A stretch of 59,546 nucleotides of DNA, taken from assembly GCA_017460395.1 (NCBI GenBank), contig JAFUBA010000177.1, forward strand, positions 1 to 59,546. The letters run 5' to 3'. The notes under the pieces are model-generated. The model was not told the origin of the DNA and did no database searches. It saw only the letters and a list, made by a program, of their open reading frames with translations. Position numbers and translations under genes: made by a program. The stretch is from Clostridia bacterium. Its GTDB lineage: Bacteria; Bacillota; Clostridia; Christensenellales; Aristaeellaceae. Shown in pieces: positions 25,067 to 33,064 of the stretch (the stretch's first letter is position 1; the number at the start of each line of letters is the position of its first letter).

Positions 25067-26980
25067 TTACGCCCGGACCAGTCTGACAAGGTTGCCCGCC
25101 GCTTCCAGACGCTCAGCACTGCCGTCTGCGTGAAGTGACAGGCTGCAGTACCCGCCTGCCCTTGGGATCAGCATAAAGTGGCTCTCATCGCTCGAGCGAT
25201 AGGTGCCCTCCTGCCTTGCGCCAGTTGTGGTATCGGTATATGTGCCATCGGGATTCAGCTGGATGTACCGCTTCGCATCAGCTTTGACGATGAATTTCAT
25301 GGAAACGAAATGGGTATTGGCACTGCTGTCCGTACCATCGAAGCCCGCGTATTCCTTCAATCCCAGCATGCCGTAATAGGCGTATTTGGGTGTCAGGTTC
25401 CGGTCATACAGATGCAAAAAGCCGCTGGGCATCCAGGAGAGGGCGTCTGCAAAGCCCCATACGGTGATGCCGGTGATGTGGATGCCCTGATCCCTGAGGG
25501 CCAGCACCTGCTGGACAAAATGGTAGTAGAACCGGCCCTGGGTCTTGAGCTCATCCTCTGTGCCCTGGCGGGATACGGATGCATCCAGCTCTGTGATCTG
25601 AATTTCACAGCCCGTTTCCCGGCCGATCTTTTGGAGCGCTTCGCCGAGCGTGTCAATGCTGCTGTATGCGCCGTAGTGCCCCTGCTGGCCGATCACATCC
25701 ACCAGCCTGGCGCCCTGTGCGTCCTTTAGGCCATTTACCAGCGAGATCACCTTGTCCGCTTTGGTTTCCAGATCGAAATCGTTGTAGACAAGCTTCATAT
25801 GCTTCGGCGCGTATTTCCGGGCGAGGGCATAAGCGTGATACACGTAATCATCCCCGATGATCACCTGCCAGGGACAAACGCGCATCTGATCCGGCGCAAT
25901 GATGGCCTCATTCACCACGTCACAGCAATACATGATCTCATCCCAGCCGCCGGAGGAAAGCTCTGAGAAAAAGCTCGAAATCAGTTCCTCCATGCGGCGC
26001 AGCATGGTGTCGCGGTCCACGCTCTGGGCATCATCCTCAAAATCCTCATGAAAAATCCAGTCGGGGGTGCCCATGTACCAGATGAGCGTATGGCCCCGAA
26101 GCGGCATGCGGTGTTCTTTGCACCAGTTGAGCAGCTGGACCGTTTCATCTGAGAATTTCACGGACAGCCTGCCCGTCTCCCTGGATTTTTCCCGGTTCAG
26201 TATGGCTGCGGGCTTCAGATGGTTCTCCAGTGTCACACTGCTGAACTGGCTGAGCAGGATCTCCTCATAGGGAGATACAATGTAGTCGGGATTTATGCAG
26301 GTGCCGACCTTCAGCCCCATGGCAGCAAAGGTGTCCTTCAGGCAATAGGGGTTTTCACCTTTGACGGGCGGGTGCTTCATGAGACCCGCCTCGGGATCCA
26401 GGGCCTGCGCCTTTTTCTCCACCGTGCCTGCTTCCTCTGCGGACAGAATCACCGGCTCAAAATCGTCAATTAAAAAGCTTCGGTCCGCCTCATTCAGGCG
26501 AACGGTCATGGGGACATTCTTGCAGTTCTCCACGAAGAACGCCGTAGGATACAGGCTCAGGATGCCCGGGCTGGTCTCACTGTCATAGTCCCCGTCTCCT
26601 GTATCCAGGAACCTGGAGATGGTGCCCCAGCTGACGTGGCCTGTGCCGGTGAGAGCCGCGCTGAGCTGCACAGTATCTCCCTCCCGGGTATACGTACCCC
26701 GGAATGTGTATTTCACCGAGATGGGAAGCTTCATCAGGAGATTGGTTTTGGTGCTTTTCAGCTCCTTGGTCATCTCAAACATGCCATCGGTTTTCAGTGT
26801 GAGCCAGTTCTCCTGCACAACCCCCAGGACCTCTCCCCGGGCGGAGGTGATGCCGTTCATCAGGGTGTTGTACTTGATCACCTTCGCGGTATCCTGCATC
26901 ATACGATATCCGTCCTGGGGAACCGGGCATGGTGCTTCCTGCTTCTTTTTCCCAAACAGCTTTGAGAAGAATCCGGTCAT
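25067..26980 (-). CDS. GH10 endo-1,4-beta-xylanase without signal peptide, with flanking beta-rich modules
   Basis: 637 residues. The GH10 barrel occupies about 210-540: HTLIWYMGTPDW, acid/base Glu in DVVNEAI and nucleophile Glu in IQITELDAS, then TVWGFADALSW. No signal peptide; the N-terminus MTGFFSKLFGKKKQE is basic, so the enzyme is probably cytoplasmic and acts on imported xylo-oligosaccharides. Residues about 50-190 form an extra module (LTLKTDGMFEMTKELK...GTYTREGDTVQLSAALTG) resembling the small secreted protein at 32421-33002, and the last 75 residues form a similar DGTYTDTTTG...GTYR strand pattern. The TetR gene diverges upstream and the GPH transporter follows. Confidence 0.92.
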   Translation of the reverse strand: MTGFFSKLFGKKKQEAPCPVPQDGYRMMQDTAKVIKYNTLMNGITSARGEVLGVVQENWLTLKTDGMFEMTKELKSTKTNLLMKLPISVKYTFRGTYTREGDTVQLSAALTGTGHVSWGTISRFLDTGDGDYDSETSPGILSLYPTAFFVENCKNVPMTVRLNEADRSFLIDDFEPVILSAEEAGTVEKKAQALDPEAGLMKHPPVKGENPYCLKDTFAAMGLKVGTCINPDYIVSPYEEILLSQFSSVTLENHLKPAAILNREKSRETGRLSVKFSDETVQLLNWCKEHRMPLRGHTLIWYMGTPDWIFHEDFEDDAQSVDRDTMLRRMEELISSFFSELSSGGWDEIMYCCDVVNEAIIAPDQMRVCPWQVIIGDDYVYHAYALARKYAPKHMKLVYNDFDLETKADKVISLVNGLKDAQGARLVDVIGQQGHYGAYSSIDTLGEALQKIGRETGCEIQITELDASVSRQGTEDELKTQGRFYYHFVQQVLALRDQGIHITGITVWGFADALSWMPSGFLHLYDRNLTPKYAYYGMLGLKEYAGFDGTDSSANTHFVSMKFIVKADAKRYIQLNPDGTYTDTTTGARQEGTYRSSDESHFMLIPRAGGYCSLSLHADGSAERLEAAGNLVRLVRA

Positions 26981-27003
26981 ATCATCGCCTCCACCTGTGC
27001 GTC

Positions 27004-27089
27004 ATGTGTTGCACATTTCCTGCTCCCAGTATATATTTCTGAATAAAGAAAAAAAGCGACAATTTTTCGGATGTGTTGCATTTGCAACA
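27004..27089. promoter_or_regulatory. Divergent promoter region with two palindromic operator candidates
   Basis: TGTTGCA-TT-TGCAACA (27074-27089) is a perfect palindrome, and ATGTG-TTG-CACAT (27004-27016) contains the same TGTTGCA half-site. They lie between the divergent xylanase and tetR genes, about 35 bp before the tetR start and 24 bp before the xylanase start. A TATACT box on the minus strand lies between them. The sites suit repression of both genes by the TetR protein. Confidence 0.7.
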
Positions 27090-27124
27090 AATATCCAAAA
27101 CTGTCGCGGATCGGAGGGCAAGGG

Positions 27125-27736
27125 ATGGAGGGGCAAAAGCCCGACCGCCGGAAAAGCCCGGCGTTTCGCCATATCAACGCGTGCTTTCTGGAAATGCTGA
27201 AAAAGAAATCGATTGATCAGATCAGCGTGGGCGAATTATGTGAAAAGCTCAGCATCAACCGCTCCACATTCTACCGGCACTATGCAGATATCTATGCGCT
27301 GCTGGATTCCATTGTGGACGACTGCTTCTCGGAACTGTTCAGCCTGCCAGTATCCCAGGCGGAAGCCGGCGGCAGCTTTGAGGAGATGGGCTATCAGCAC
27401 ATCCTGAACGTGTGTACCGTGGCAGAGCAAAAGAAGGAGCTGTACCAGCAGCTCCTGTTCGGGCGGACCAACACGCAGCTGATGCAGCGACTGACGGAGG
27501 CAACCTATCAGCTGTATCTTTCCGCCCATGAGGGATCAGATTATATTCCGACGGAGGAGGCCACGCTGCATTATCACTTTCTGGCCAACGGCATCATCGG
27601 CATCTGGGTTGCATGGCTCAGGGATGACTGCGTGATCCCAAAGGAACTCGTAGCAAAAGCCGCCATGGAGCAGATCACAGCGTTCTTTGGGAAGATGAAT
27701 GAACTGTACTGGACGGAAGAGCGAAAAAAGAGATAA
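27125..27736 (+). CDS. TetR-family regulator of the xylan locus
   Basis: 203 residues from ATG 27125 (GGAGGG 6 nt upstream). The N-terminal HTH reads FLEMLKKKSIDQISVGELCEKLSINRSTFYRHYADIYALLDSI (about residues 18-60), a canonical TetR motif. The C-terminal domain (FSELF to FFGKMNELYW) resembles the TetR_C group common in clostridia. It is divergent from the xylanase and shares its intergenic palindromes, so it probably represses xylanase and itself until a xylan-derived ligand binds; the ligand is inferred. Confidence 0.88.
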   Translation: MEGQKPDRRKSPAFRHINACFLEMLKKKSIDQISVGELCEKLSINRSTFYRHYADIYALLDSIVDDCFSELFSLPVSQAEAGGSFEEMGYQHILNVCTVAEQKKELYQQLLFGRTNTQLMQRLTEATYQLYLSAHEGSDYIPTEEATLHYHFLANGIIGIWVAWLRDDCVIPKELVAKAAMEQITAFFGKMNELYWTEERKKR

Positions 27737-27750
27737 ACAGTTCCTCAAAA

Positions 27751-27778
27751 ACAATCGCCCGCGGAGCGATTGTCTTTC
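27751..27778 (+). terminator. Terminator between tetR and hicB
   Basis: ACAATCGC (27751-27758) and GCGATTGT (27766-27773) with loop CCGCGGA, followed by CTTTC. It can serve both converging genes. Confidence 0.7.
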
Positions 27779-28046
27779 AGTATGCCGCCCGATACTTTTC
27801 CGGGTCGACGTCCACCCGGATCACGGTGGCCCCGCCAGGTTCGATCGCGTCAGGAGATGAGGGCTCCGGGAGCGGCTGGCCTACATCCTCCAGGACCAGA
27901 AGGCACCCGGCGAGGGCATCCCGGATATTCTCAAGTGCCTCCTCCTCAGTCTTTCCGGTCGTGACGCATCCACTGACATCCGGGACTCTGATGACGAAGC
28001 CGCCGCCCTCAATTGGCGAGCGCAGGGCAGGGTAGATTCTTCTCAT
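27777..28046 (-). CDS. hicB: HicB-like antitoxin, solitary
   Basis: 89 residues with the HicB partial-RNase-H fold: MRRIYPALRSPIEGGGFVIRVPDVSGCVTTGKTEEEALENIRDALAGCLLVLED. Classic HicB proteins carry an HTH or RHH domain at the C-terminus; here the chain ends at DPEKYRAAY, so a DNA-binding part is absent. AAAGGAG lies 8 nt before the ATG. No HicA-type dsRBD-like ORF is found upstream or downstream. One frameshifted copy (21615-21877) and a shorter degraded piece (50848-50915) lie elsewhere in the window. Confidence 0.85.
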   Translation of the reverse strand: MRRIYPALRSPIEGGGFVIRVPDVSGCVTTGKTEEEALENIRDALAGCLLVLEDVGQPLPEPSSPDAIEPGGATVIRVDVDPEKYRAAY

Positions 28047-28205
28047 GGTCTTCTCCTTTCGGATGCTAATAAATCTTTGCGCGGGCTTTCGCCCGCAGGA
28101 GGTATCGACAGAAAGTATGAGCTGGGCATGGAAGCACTGTCAAGACGACTTGTAGTTGAAAAAGGACGTTTCATACCCGTCCATCGCACCTTCCGGCCCG
28201 CTCCG

Positions 28206-28542
28206 GGAGGAGGCGCCATTGAATTGCACCCCTCCTGCTGGTATTATTCGCCTAACTGATATGTTCTCTGCGGGAAAGCAGGTGTAGCGTTTTGATTCGG
28301 GTTGCCATTGTCGACGACGAGCCCCGGTTCCAGGAACAGATGACGGCCTTTTCTGCGCCGATTTGTCCTGGACAACGGGCTGGAGATTGAGGTGGACTGC
28401 TTCTCAGACGGCCTGGATATAGCCGATGACTTCAAATCCAGGTGGGACATGATCCTATTGGACATTCAGATGAAGCATCTGGACGGGCTTGCCACCGCCA
28501 GGCGGATCCGCGCCTGCGACAGCGAGGTGGTGCCGATCTTCA
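28206..28542 (+). pseudogene. Truncated duplicate of the LytTR response regulator 5' end with its promoter
   Basis: Matches 30203-30540 almost base for base from the promoter (TTGAAT, 17 bp, TATTAT at 28219-28247) through the TTG start (28292) and the receiver domain to codon about 83. An extra T near 28350 breaks the frame, and homology stops abruptly at 28542, after GATCTTCA. The tail that follows (GGCACTTGTG...) is unrelated. The two copies lie 2.0 kb apart, one on each side of the ATPase gene. Confidence 0.92.
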
Positions 28543-28714
28543 GGCACTTGTGTATCTTGGGTGGAAGGAAACTGGCGTCAAGTATTGATGTGACGCGCTT
28601 CTTCTATCCTTAAAGCGCACAGGTACTCGTTTCAGTCTTTTCATGGTGGAGTGATGTGCTCCAAAAGCATATTCTTACCCTGCATCTCGATCCTGCTTCA
28701 TCGCTATCTACCGC

Positions 28715-30112
28715 CTATTCAATGGAAAACAGGTCGTTAACTGTGAGAAGATTTACTCCATCCACCGTAGCCTGCTCCTGCACGTCCTTTGTATAACCGC
28801 TCTTGACGAACAGGTAATAATGCGATTCCTTGACTTGTGTGAATATCGCACAGGCAGCCATAAAGTCCCGGTACTCCTGCATATCAAACAGCTCATTGCG
28901 GAACTTACATTCGCAGAAAATCGCTCGATTGCCTGTGCGGTCAAGTGCCAGAATATCTATATCATCCTGCCTGCGTTTGGCAGGATTGTTGCCCCACCAC
29001 TTGCCCATCTTGAAGGGGACAAAGGGCAGCTTTCTTGCTTTGGCCATACGAACCAAATACTGCTGACACACCTGTTCAAACACAGCACCCATCAGATTGG
29101 ACAAATCTGCTGTGATTTCCTGGGCCGCTTCCTCTTCGCCAAGCAACTCATAATAGCTGCGGTTTGCAAAGATATAGCGATACCAGAATGTGTAGAAGTT
29201 GTCCGTGATCTGGTAAATGGTGCGCTTCGTGGACTCGCTCTCTCCGCAGGGCGTGATCTTGTTCACCAAACGAATCTCCTTCAACGTCGCTATGTATCGG
29301 GAGCACTTGCCGCTATCCTCTTTGATCCTCAGAGCAATATCATTCATGTGACTTGCACCGCTGGCAATCGCTTCGAAGATGCTGTTGTAGACAGCAGGTT
29401 CGCGCAACTCCATTTTTAACAGCAGCTGTGGCTCATCCTTCAGAAAGGAACCAGTACGAAGAATCTCCTGCTGGATGTTCTCGGCAATCGTCCGCTGATC
29501 GTTGAATCGCTGAAGATAACAAGGAATACCACCCAGAATACCATAGGCAAGCAGCTGGTCAATATGATTGTATTCAGGATAGAATGCGGCGCTGTCCAGA
29601 TAGTCAAAAGGCTCGACTTCCATCCGGGTAGTTGATCTGCCATACAACGGGCTTTTGTAGCCCATGACCTCGATGATCATGAAGCTGACGCTGGAACCGC
29701 ACAGAATCAGAAAGATCTTTTTCTGCGACCACTGGTGATCAATGATGTGCTGCAGGATGCTTTTTACTGTGGGATTCTCTTGTGCAATAAAGGGAAACTC
29801 ATCAATGATCAGCGTGACTTTCTCGCTGCCTGCGTGATCGCCAACATAGTGAAAAGCAGCTTCCCAATCCCTGAAGGCACCGAAATCATCACCAGTGAGA
29901 GCTGTCTGAACGCAACGGGAAAAGTCCGCCAGATTGAGTGAGTCATTCTTCTCTTGTGCTGAAAAGAAGATGGTCTTATGCGTCCCCGCGTACTCCCGAA
30001 GAAGTGAAGTTTTACCTACACGTCTGCGGCCATACATCACAAGAAACTCAAAGCCATCAGAGCAGTACAGTTCTTCCAGACGCTTCAACTCGGAATGCCG
30101 TCCGATAAACAC
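28715..30112 (-). CDS. Archaeal-type ATPase with DUF234-like nuclease domain
   Basis: 465 residues. MFIGRHSELKRLEELY start, Walker A GRRRVGKTSLL (Lys34), Walker B VTLIIDEFPF, sensor LILCGSSVSFM, then a winged-helix region (about 260-330) and a C-terminal PD-(D/E)XK-like core DDIDILALDR...FCECKF (about 390-415). The family is abundant in clostridia and archaea; role unknown, with links to mobile or defence functions suspected. The gene is bracketed by the truncated and intact copies of the LytTR regulator. Its promoter has consensus boxes. The paralogue at 40107-41528 shares the layout. Confidence 0.85.
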   Translation of the reverse strand: MFIGRHSELKRLEELYCSDGFEFLVMYGRRRVGKTSLLREYAGTHKTIFFSAQEKNDSLNLADFSRCVQTALTGDDFGAFRDWEAAFHYVGDHAGSEKVTLIIDEFPFIAQENPTVKSILQHIIDHQWSQKKIFLILCGSSVSFMIIEVMGYKSPLYGRSTTRMEVEPFDYLDSAAFYPEYNHIDQLLAYGILGGIPCYLQRFNDQRTIAENIQQEILRTGSFLKDEPQLLLKMELREPAVYNSIFEAIASGASHMNDIALRIKEDSGKCSRYIATLKEIRLVNKITPCGESESTKRTIYQITDNFYTFWYRYIFANRSYYELLGEEEAAQEITADLSNLMGAVFEQVCQQYLVRMAKARKLPFVPFKMGKWWGNNPAKRRQDDIDILALDRTGNRAIFCECKFRNELFDMQEYRDFMAACAIFTQVKESHYYLFVKSGYTKDVQEQATVDGVNLLTVNDLFSIE

Positions 30113-30141
30113 GCTACCACCTCCATGACTAATTCGGGATT

Positions 30142-30169
30142 ATTATAATCGTGATTTAGTTATTGTCAA
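30142..30169 (-). promoter_or_regulatory. Consensus promoter of the ATPase gene
   Basis: On the minus strand TTGACA (30164-30169) and TATAAT (30142-30147) are 16 bp apart, 30 bp upstream of the start codon. The spacer holds ACTAAATCACGATTA, nearly repeated (ACTAAATCATGATTG) ahead of the paralogous ATPase at 40036-40050. Confidence 0.8.
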
Positions 30170-30217
30170 TGTGCTTCCGCTATTCATTTTTCAAGTCATG
30201 GGGCAGGGATGGCGTCA

Positions 30218-30246
30218 TTGAATTGCACATGGCCAGCAGGTATAAT
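30218..30246 (+). promoter_or_regulatory. Promoter of the LytTR regulator/kinase operon
   Basis: TTGAAT (30218-30223), 17-bp spacer, TATAAT (30241-30246). The duplicate at 28219-28247 keeps the same arrangement with TATTAT. Confidence 0.8.
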
Positions 30247-30290
30247 CTCCAGCACGGATATGTTCTCTGCGGGAAAGCAGGTGAAGAGTT

Positions 30291-31001
30291 TTGATTCGGG
30301 TTGCCATTGTCGACGATGAGCCCCGGTTCCAGGAACAGATGACGGCCTTTCTGCGCCGATTTGCCCAGGACAACGGGCTGGAGATTGAGGTGGACTGCTT
30401 CTCAGACGGCCTGGATATAGCCGATGAATTCAAGTCCAGATGGGACATCATCCTTCTGGACATTCAGATGAAGCATCTGGACGGGCTTGCCACCGCCAGG
30501 CGGATCCGCGCCTGCGACAGCGAGGTGGTGCTGATCTTCATCACCACCATGGCGCAGTATGCCATCAACGGGTATGAGGTGGATGCCTTCGATTATATCC
30601 TCAAGCCGCTGGAATATCCGCAGTTTCTCCTGCGGATGAAGAAGGCGGTGCGGGAGGTGGAGAAGAAGGCCAGTCATACCAGCATCTATCTCAAAAAGTG
30701 GAGCGACTGGGTGAAGGTCTCGACCGATGACATTCTGTATATTGAGGTCAAAGGGCACACACTGAGCTATGTCACGGCGGAGGAAACCTATGAAAAGCGC
30801 GCCGCCATCGGGGATGCTGAGGCGGAGCTTCAAGGGCTTCCCTTTGCCCGCTGCAGCCTTTCGTTTCTGGTCAACCTGAAGCGCATCGACCGCATCAGCA
30901 AGGATACGGTCGTGATCGGGGCGCATCAGCTGCCCATCAGCAGGAACCGGAAGAAGGAATTCCTGCAGGCATTCACGGACTATCTGGAGGCGGGCTTCTG
31001 A
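30291..31001 (+). CDS. LytTR-type response regulator (AgrA/VirR-like)
   Basis: 236 residues. Receiver: VAIVDDEPRFQ, phospho-Asp in IILLDIQMKHLDG (about residue 58), and conserved FDYILKPL. A LytTR DNA-binding domain covers about 135-236 (ILYIEVKGHTLSYVT, FARCSLSFLVNLKRIDRI, LPISRNRKKEFLQAF). The start is TTG 30291 with GGTGA upstream; no ATG is available before VAIVDDE. It ends one base inside the kinase start codon. The system probably senses an extracellular signal and controls nearby secreted products; target sites were not identified. Confidence 0.92.
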   Translation: MIRVAIVDDEPRFQEQMTAFLRRFAQDNGLEIEVDCFSDGLDIADEFKSRWDIILLDIQMKHLDGLATARRIRACDSEVVLIFITTMAQYAINGYEVDAFDYILKPLEYPQFLLRMKKAVREVEKKASHTSIYLKKWSDWVKVSTDDILYIEVKGHTLSYVTAEETYEKRAAIGDAEAELQGLPFARCSLSFLVNLKRIDRISKDTVVIGAHQLPISRNRKKEFLQAFTDYLEAGF

Positions 31002-32344
31002 TGGAAGGCATGACTTTTGCGATGCTTTTGTACTACATGACTGGCTTTCCGCTGCAGCTGGCGGTGGCTGTGATCCCCTTTTTTCTGCCGCTGAAAAAGA
31101 AGCAGCGGTGGCCGCTTCGCCTTCCGCTGGCCATTTTGCTGCCGGCTGTGGAGATTGGCCTGGGGCTGCTGCTCTATCCGCGGCTCGCGCTGACGGAATT
31201 CTCCTCGCAGCTCTTCTTTGCGGCACACTTTCTGCTGATCTGTGCACTGTACGGCGTGGGACTTTGCATCCTCACGGAGGCATCGCCGCTTGAGGCGAGC
31301 TACTGCGCCGTGTGCGCCTATATGACCCAGCACCTCTTTTACTGTATCGCGCTGGTGCGCTCTCACCTGCTGGACATGCCCGCCTGGTGGGAGACGGAAG
31401 CGATGGTCTATGTGAGGCTGGCTCTTGTCTGCGCGGCTGTCTATCTGCTGTTTGTGCGGAGAATCTGCCGGGACGGACATTACCCGAATTCTGTGCTGCG
31501 CGCGCTCACCCTGTACACGCTGGTGATGGCGGTGATGTTCTTCCTGAGCATCCGGGTGAGTGATATGGACAACGGGTGGCTGCATGGGCTGTATACGGGC
31601 ATGCTGATTATCATCCTGATGATGGAGGAGGAGCGAAGCGCGGAGCAGCTGAGGCTGCAGGAGGAGATGCAGACCCGAGAGCGCATGGAGTCCACACAGC
31701 GGGCGCAGTACGAGATGAGCAAGGAGAACATTGCCCTTCTGAACCGCAAGAGCCACGACCTGCGCCGGCAGGTGGCCGCCCTTCGGACGGTGGGTACACT
31801 CGAGGAGCAGGAGGAGGTGATCTCCGAGATCGAGCAGGCGGTGGCGATCTACGACAGCACCTTTCAGACCGGCAGCCGCGCGCTGGACACCGTGCTGACA
31901 CAGAAGGCCCTGCAGTGTTCACAGCACAAAATCGAGCTCTCCGTCATGGCGGACGGAAGACTCCTGCGCTTCATGCGCTCGGTCGAGCTGTTCACCCTCC
32001 TCTCCAACATGCTCGACAACGCCATTGAGGCCAACGTGCGCATCCCGGAGGAGGGGAGAAGGTCTATTCACCTTTCCGTGCACGAGAAGGCCGGGCTCAT
32101 CATCCTCCAGTGCGAAAACCCCTATACGGGTACCATCGAGATGAAGGACGGTCTGCCCGTCACGGCGAAGGAGGACAGGGAAAACCACGGCATCGGCACC
32201 CGCTCCATCGCCGCCACGGCGGCGAAATACGGCGGCGTGATGCGCATCGATACCCGCGGGGGAATGTATGTGCTGCGCCTGATCTTCCAGCCACCGGATG
32301 CAAATCAGGACGAAAAATCGACCAGTCAGGACAAAGCCGCGTGA
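31001..32344 (+). CDS. GHKL sensor histidine kinase (AgrC-like)
   Basis: 447 residues. Six hydrophobic helices fill residues 1-205, then a coiled-coil linker (EEERSAEQLRLQEEMQTRERMESTQ region), the H-box NRKSHDLRRQVAALR (about residue 250), N-box NMLDNAIEA and G-box HGIGTRSI of the GHKL ATPase. This is AgrC architecture, but no agrB or agrD is in the window, so the peptide signal, if any, comes from elsewhere. The stop codon lies in the loop of a terminator hairpin. A small secreted protein gene and a GH3 gene follow. Confidence 0.9.
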   Translation: MEGMTFAMLLYYMTGFPLQLAVAVIPFFLPLKKKQRWPLRLPLAILLPAVEIGLGLLLYPRLALTEFSSQLFFAAHFLLICALYGVGLCILTEASPLEASYCAVCAYMTQHLFYCIALVRSHLLDMPAWWETEAMVYVRLALVCAAVYLLFVRRICRDGHYPNSVLRALTLYTLVMAVMFFLSIRVSDMDNGWLHGLYTGMLIIILMMEEERSAEQLRLQEEMQTRERMESTQRAQYEMSKENIALLNRKSHDLRRQVAALRTVGTLEEQEEVISEIEQAVAIYDSTFQTGSRALDTVLTQKALQCSQHKIELSVMADGRLLRFMRSVELFTLLSNMLDNAIEANVRIPEEGRRSIHLSVHEKAGLIILQCENPYTGTIEMKDGLPVTAKEDRENHGIGTRSIAATAAKYGGVMRIDTRGGMYVLRLIFQPPDANQDEKSTSQDKAA

Positions 32345-32357
32345 TGCGGCTTTTTCT
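32333..32357 (+). terminator. Terminator overlapping the kinase stop codon
   Basis: AAAGCCGC (32333-32340) pairs with GCGGCTTT (32346-32353), then TTCTG. The TGA of the kinase gene (32342-32344) sits in the loop, so ribosomes reaching the stop would tend to disrupt the hairpin and allow read-through to the secreted protein gene. Confidence 0.7.
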
Positions 32358-32420
32358 GTGTTATCCTCCGGCCATCACCTGCGGGACATCACCCGCGAGA
32401 ATCAGAAGGAGGAACATCCC

Positions 32421-33002
32421 ATGAAGAAGCTCATTGCCCTGTCTCTTGCCCTGGTCCTGACCCTGTCCTGCGTGTCCGCCTTGGCGGACGCCGCCTACAC
32501 CCATTTCTTCACCGGCGAGGATCTGGCCGGAAACACCGACATGAACGGATTTGTGTCCGCCAGCCCCATGACCGAGCTGAACACCGTGGTGCTCAAGGAC
32601 GACGGCACCTATGAGTACACTAAGCTCCTGGCCACCATGGACGAGAACGGCGAGGTTGTGGAAATCGAAACCGAGCAGGCCGCCCTGCGCTATGAGATCC
32701 GCTACGTCTATGTCGGCACCTACACAAAGGACGGCGATCAGGTGACATTGAATGTGCCTGAGGACTGTGATTTCGTGGAGGACTGGGGCGTCCTGAGCGT
32801 GATGGGTTATACGTCCAACTCCGAGGGCAAGGCCTCCGAGGGTGCCCGCGTCGTCAACTATGAGGGCACCGACTACGATCCCATGGACAACTTCAGCTCC
32901 GCCGTATACAAGTTCGACGGCCATGACACCCCTGTTTCCATCACCGTGAACGCTGACGGAACCTTCACCTACAACGCCGTGGCTTCCTCTGACGACGACT
33001 GA
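32421..33002 (+). CDS. Small secreted beta-rich protein
   Basis: 193 residues with a signal peptide MKKLIALSLALVLTLSCVSALADA, cleavage likely after ALA or at the Cys if a lipoprotein. The mature part contains LKDDGTYEYTKLL, YVGTYTKDGDQVTLNVPED and a terminal NADGTFTYNAV, strand patterns that recur in the N-terminal module of the GH10 xylanase (25067-26980). No named family recognised; a lipocalin-like or carbohydrate-contacting beta-barrel is possible. AAGGAGG precedes the ATG. It lies between the Agr-like kinase and the GH3 glucosidase, each separated by a terminator. Confidence 0.75.
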   Translation: MKKLIALSLALVLTLSCVSALADAAYTHFFTGEDLAGNTDMNGFVSASPMTELNTVVLKDDGTYEYTKLLATMDENGEVVEIETEQAALRYEIRYVYVGTYTKDGDQVTLNVPEDCDFVEDWGVLSVMGYTSNSEGKASEGARVVNYEGTDYDPMDNFSSAVYKFDGHDTPVSITVNADGTFTYNAVASSDDD

Positions 33003-33014
33003 TGACATGCCAAT

Positions 33015-33048
33015 GGGGGAGGGAACACGATCCCTCCCCTTCTTTTTC
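33015..33048 (+). terminator. Terminator after the secreted protein gene
   Basis: GGGGAGGGA (33016-33024) pairs with TCCCTCCCC (33031-33039), followed by TTCTTTTTC. A strong intrinsic terminator 13 nt after the stop. Confidence 0.85.
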
Positions 33049-33064
33049 ACCCATCACGTGAAGC

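Noticed and set aside
27281-27310. HRHYADI match to the GH43 tail HRHYADF
   Set aside because: It lies in the TetR HTH (STFYRHYADIYALLD), where this string is family-typical; resemblance to the GH43 remnant is coincidence.
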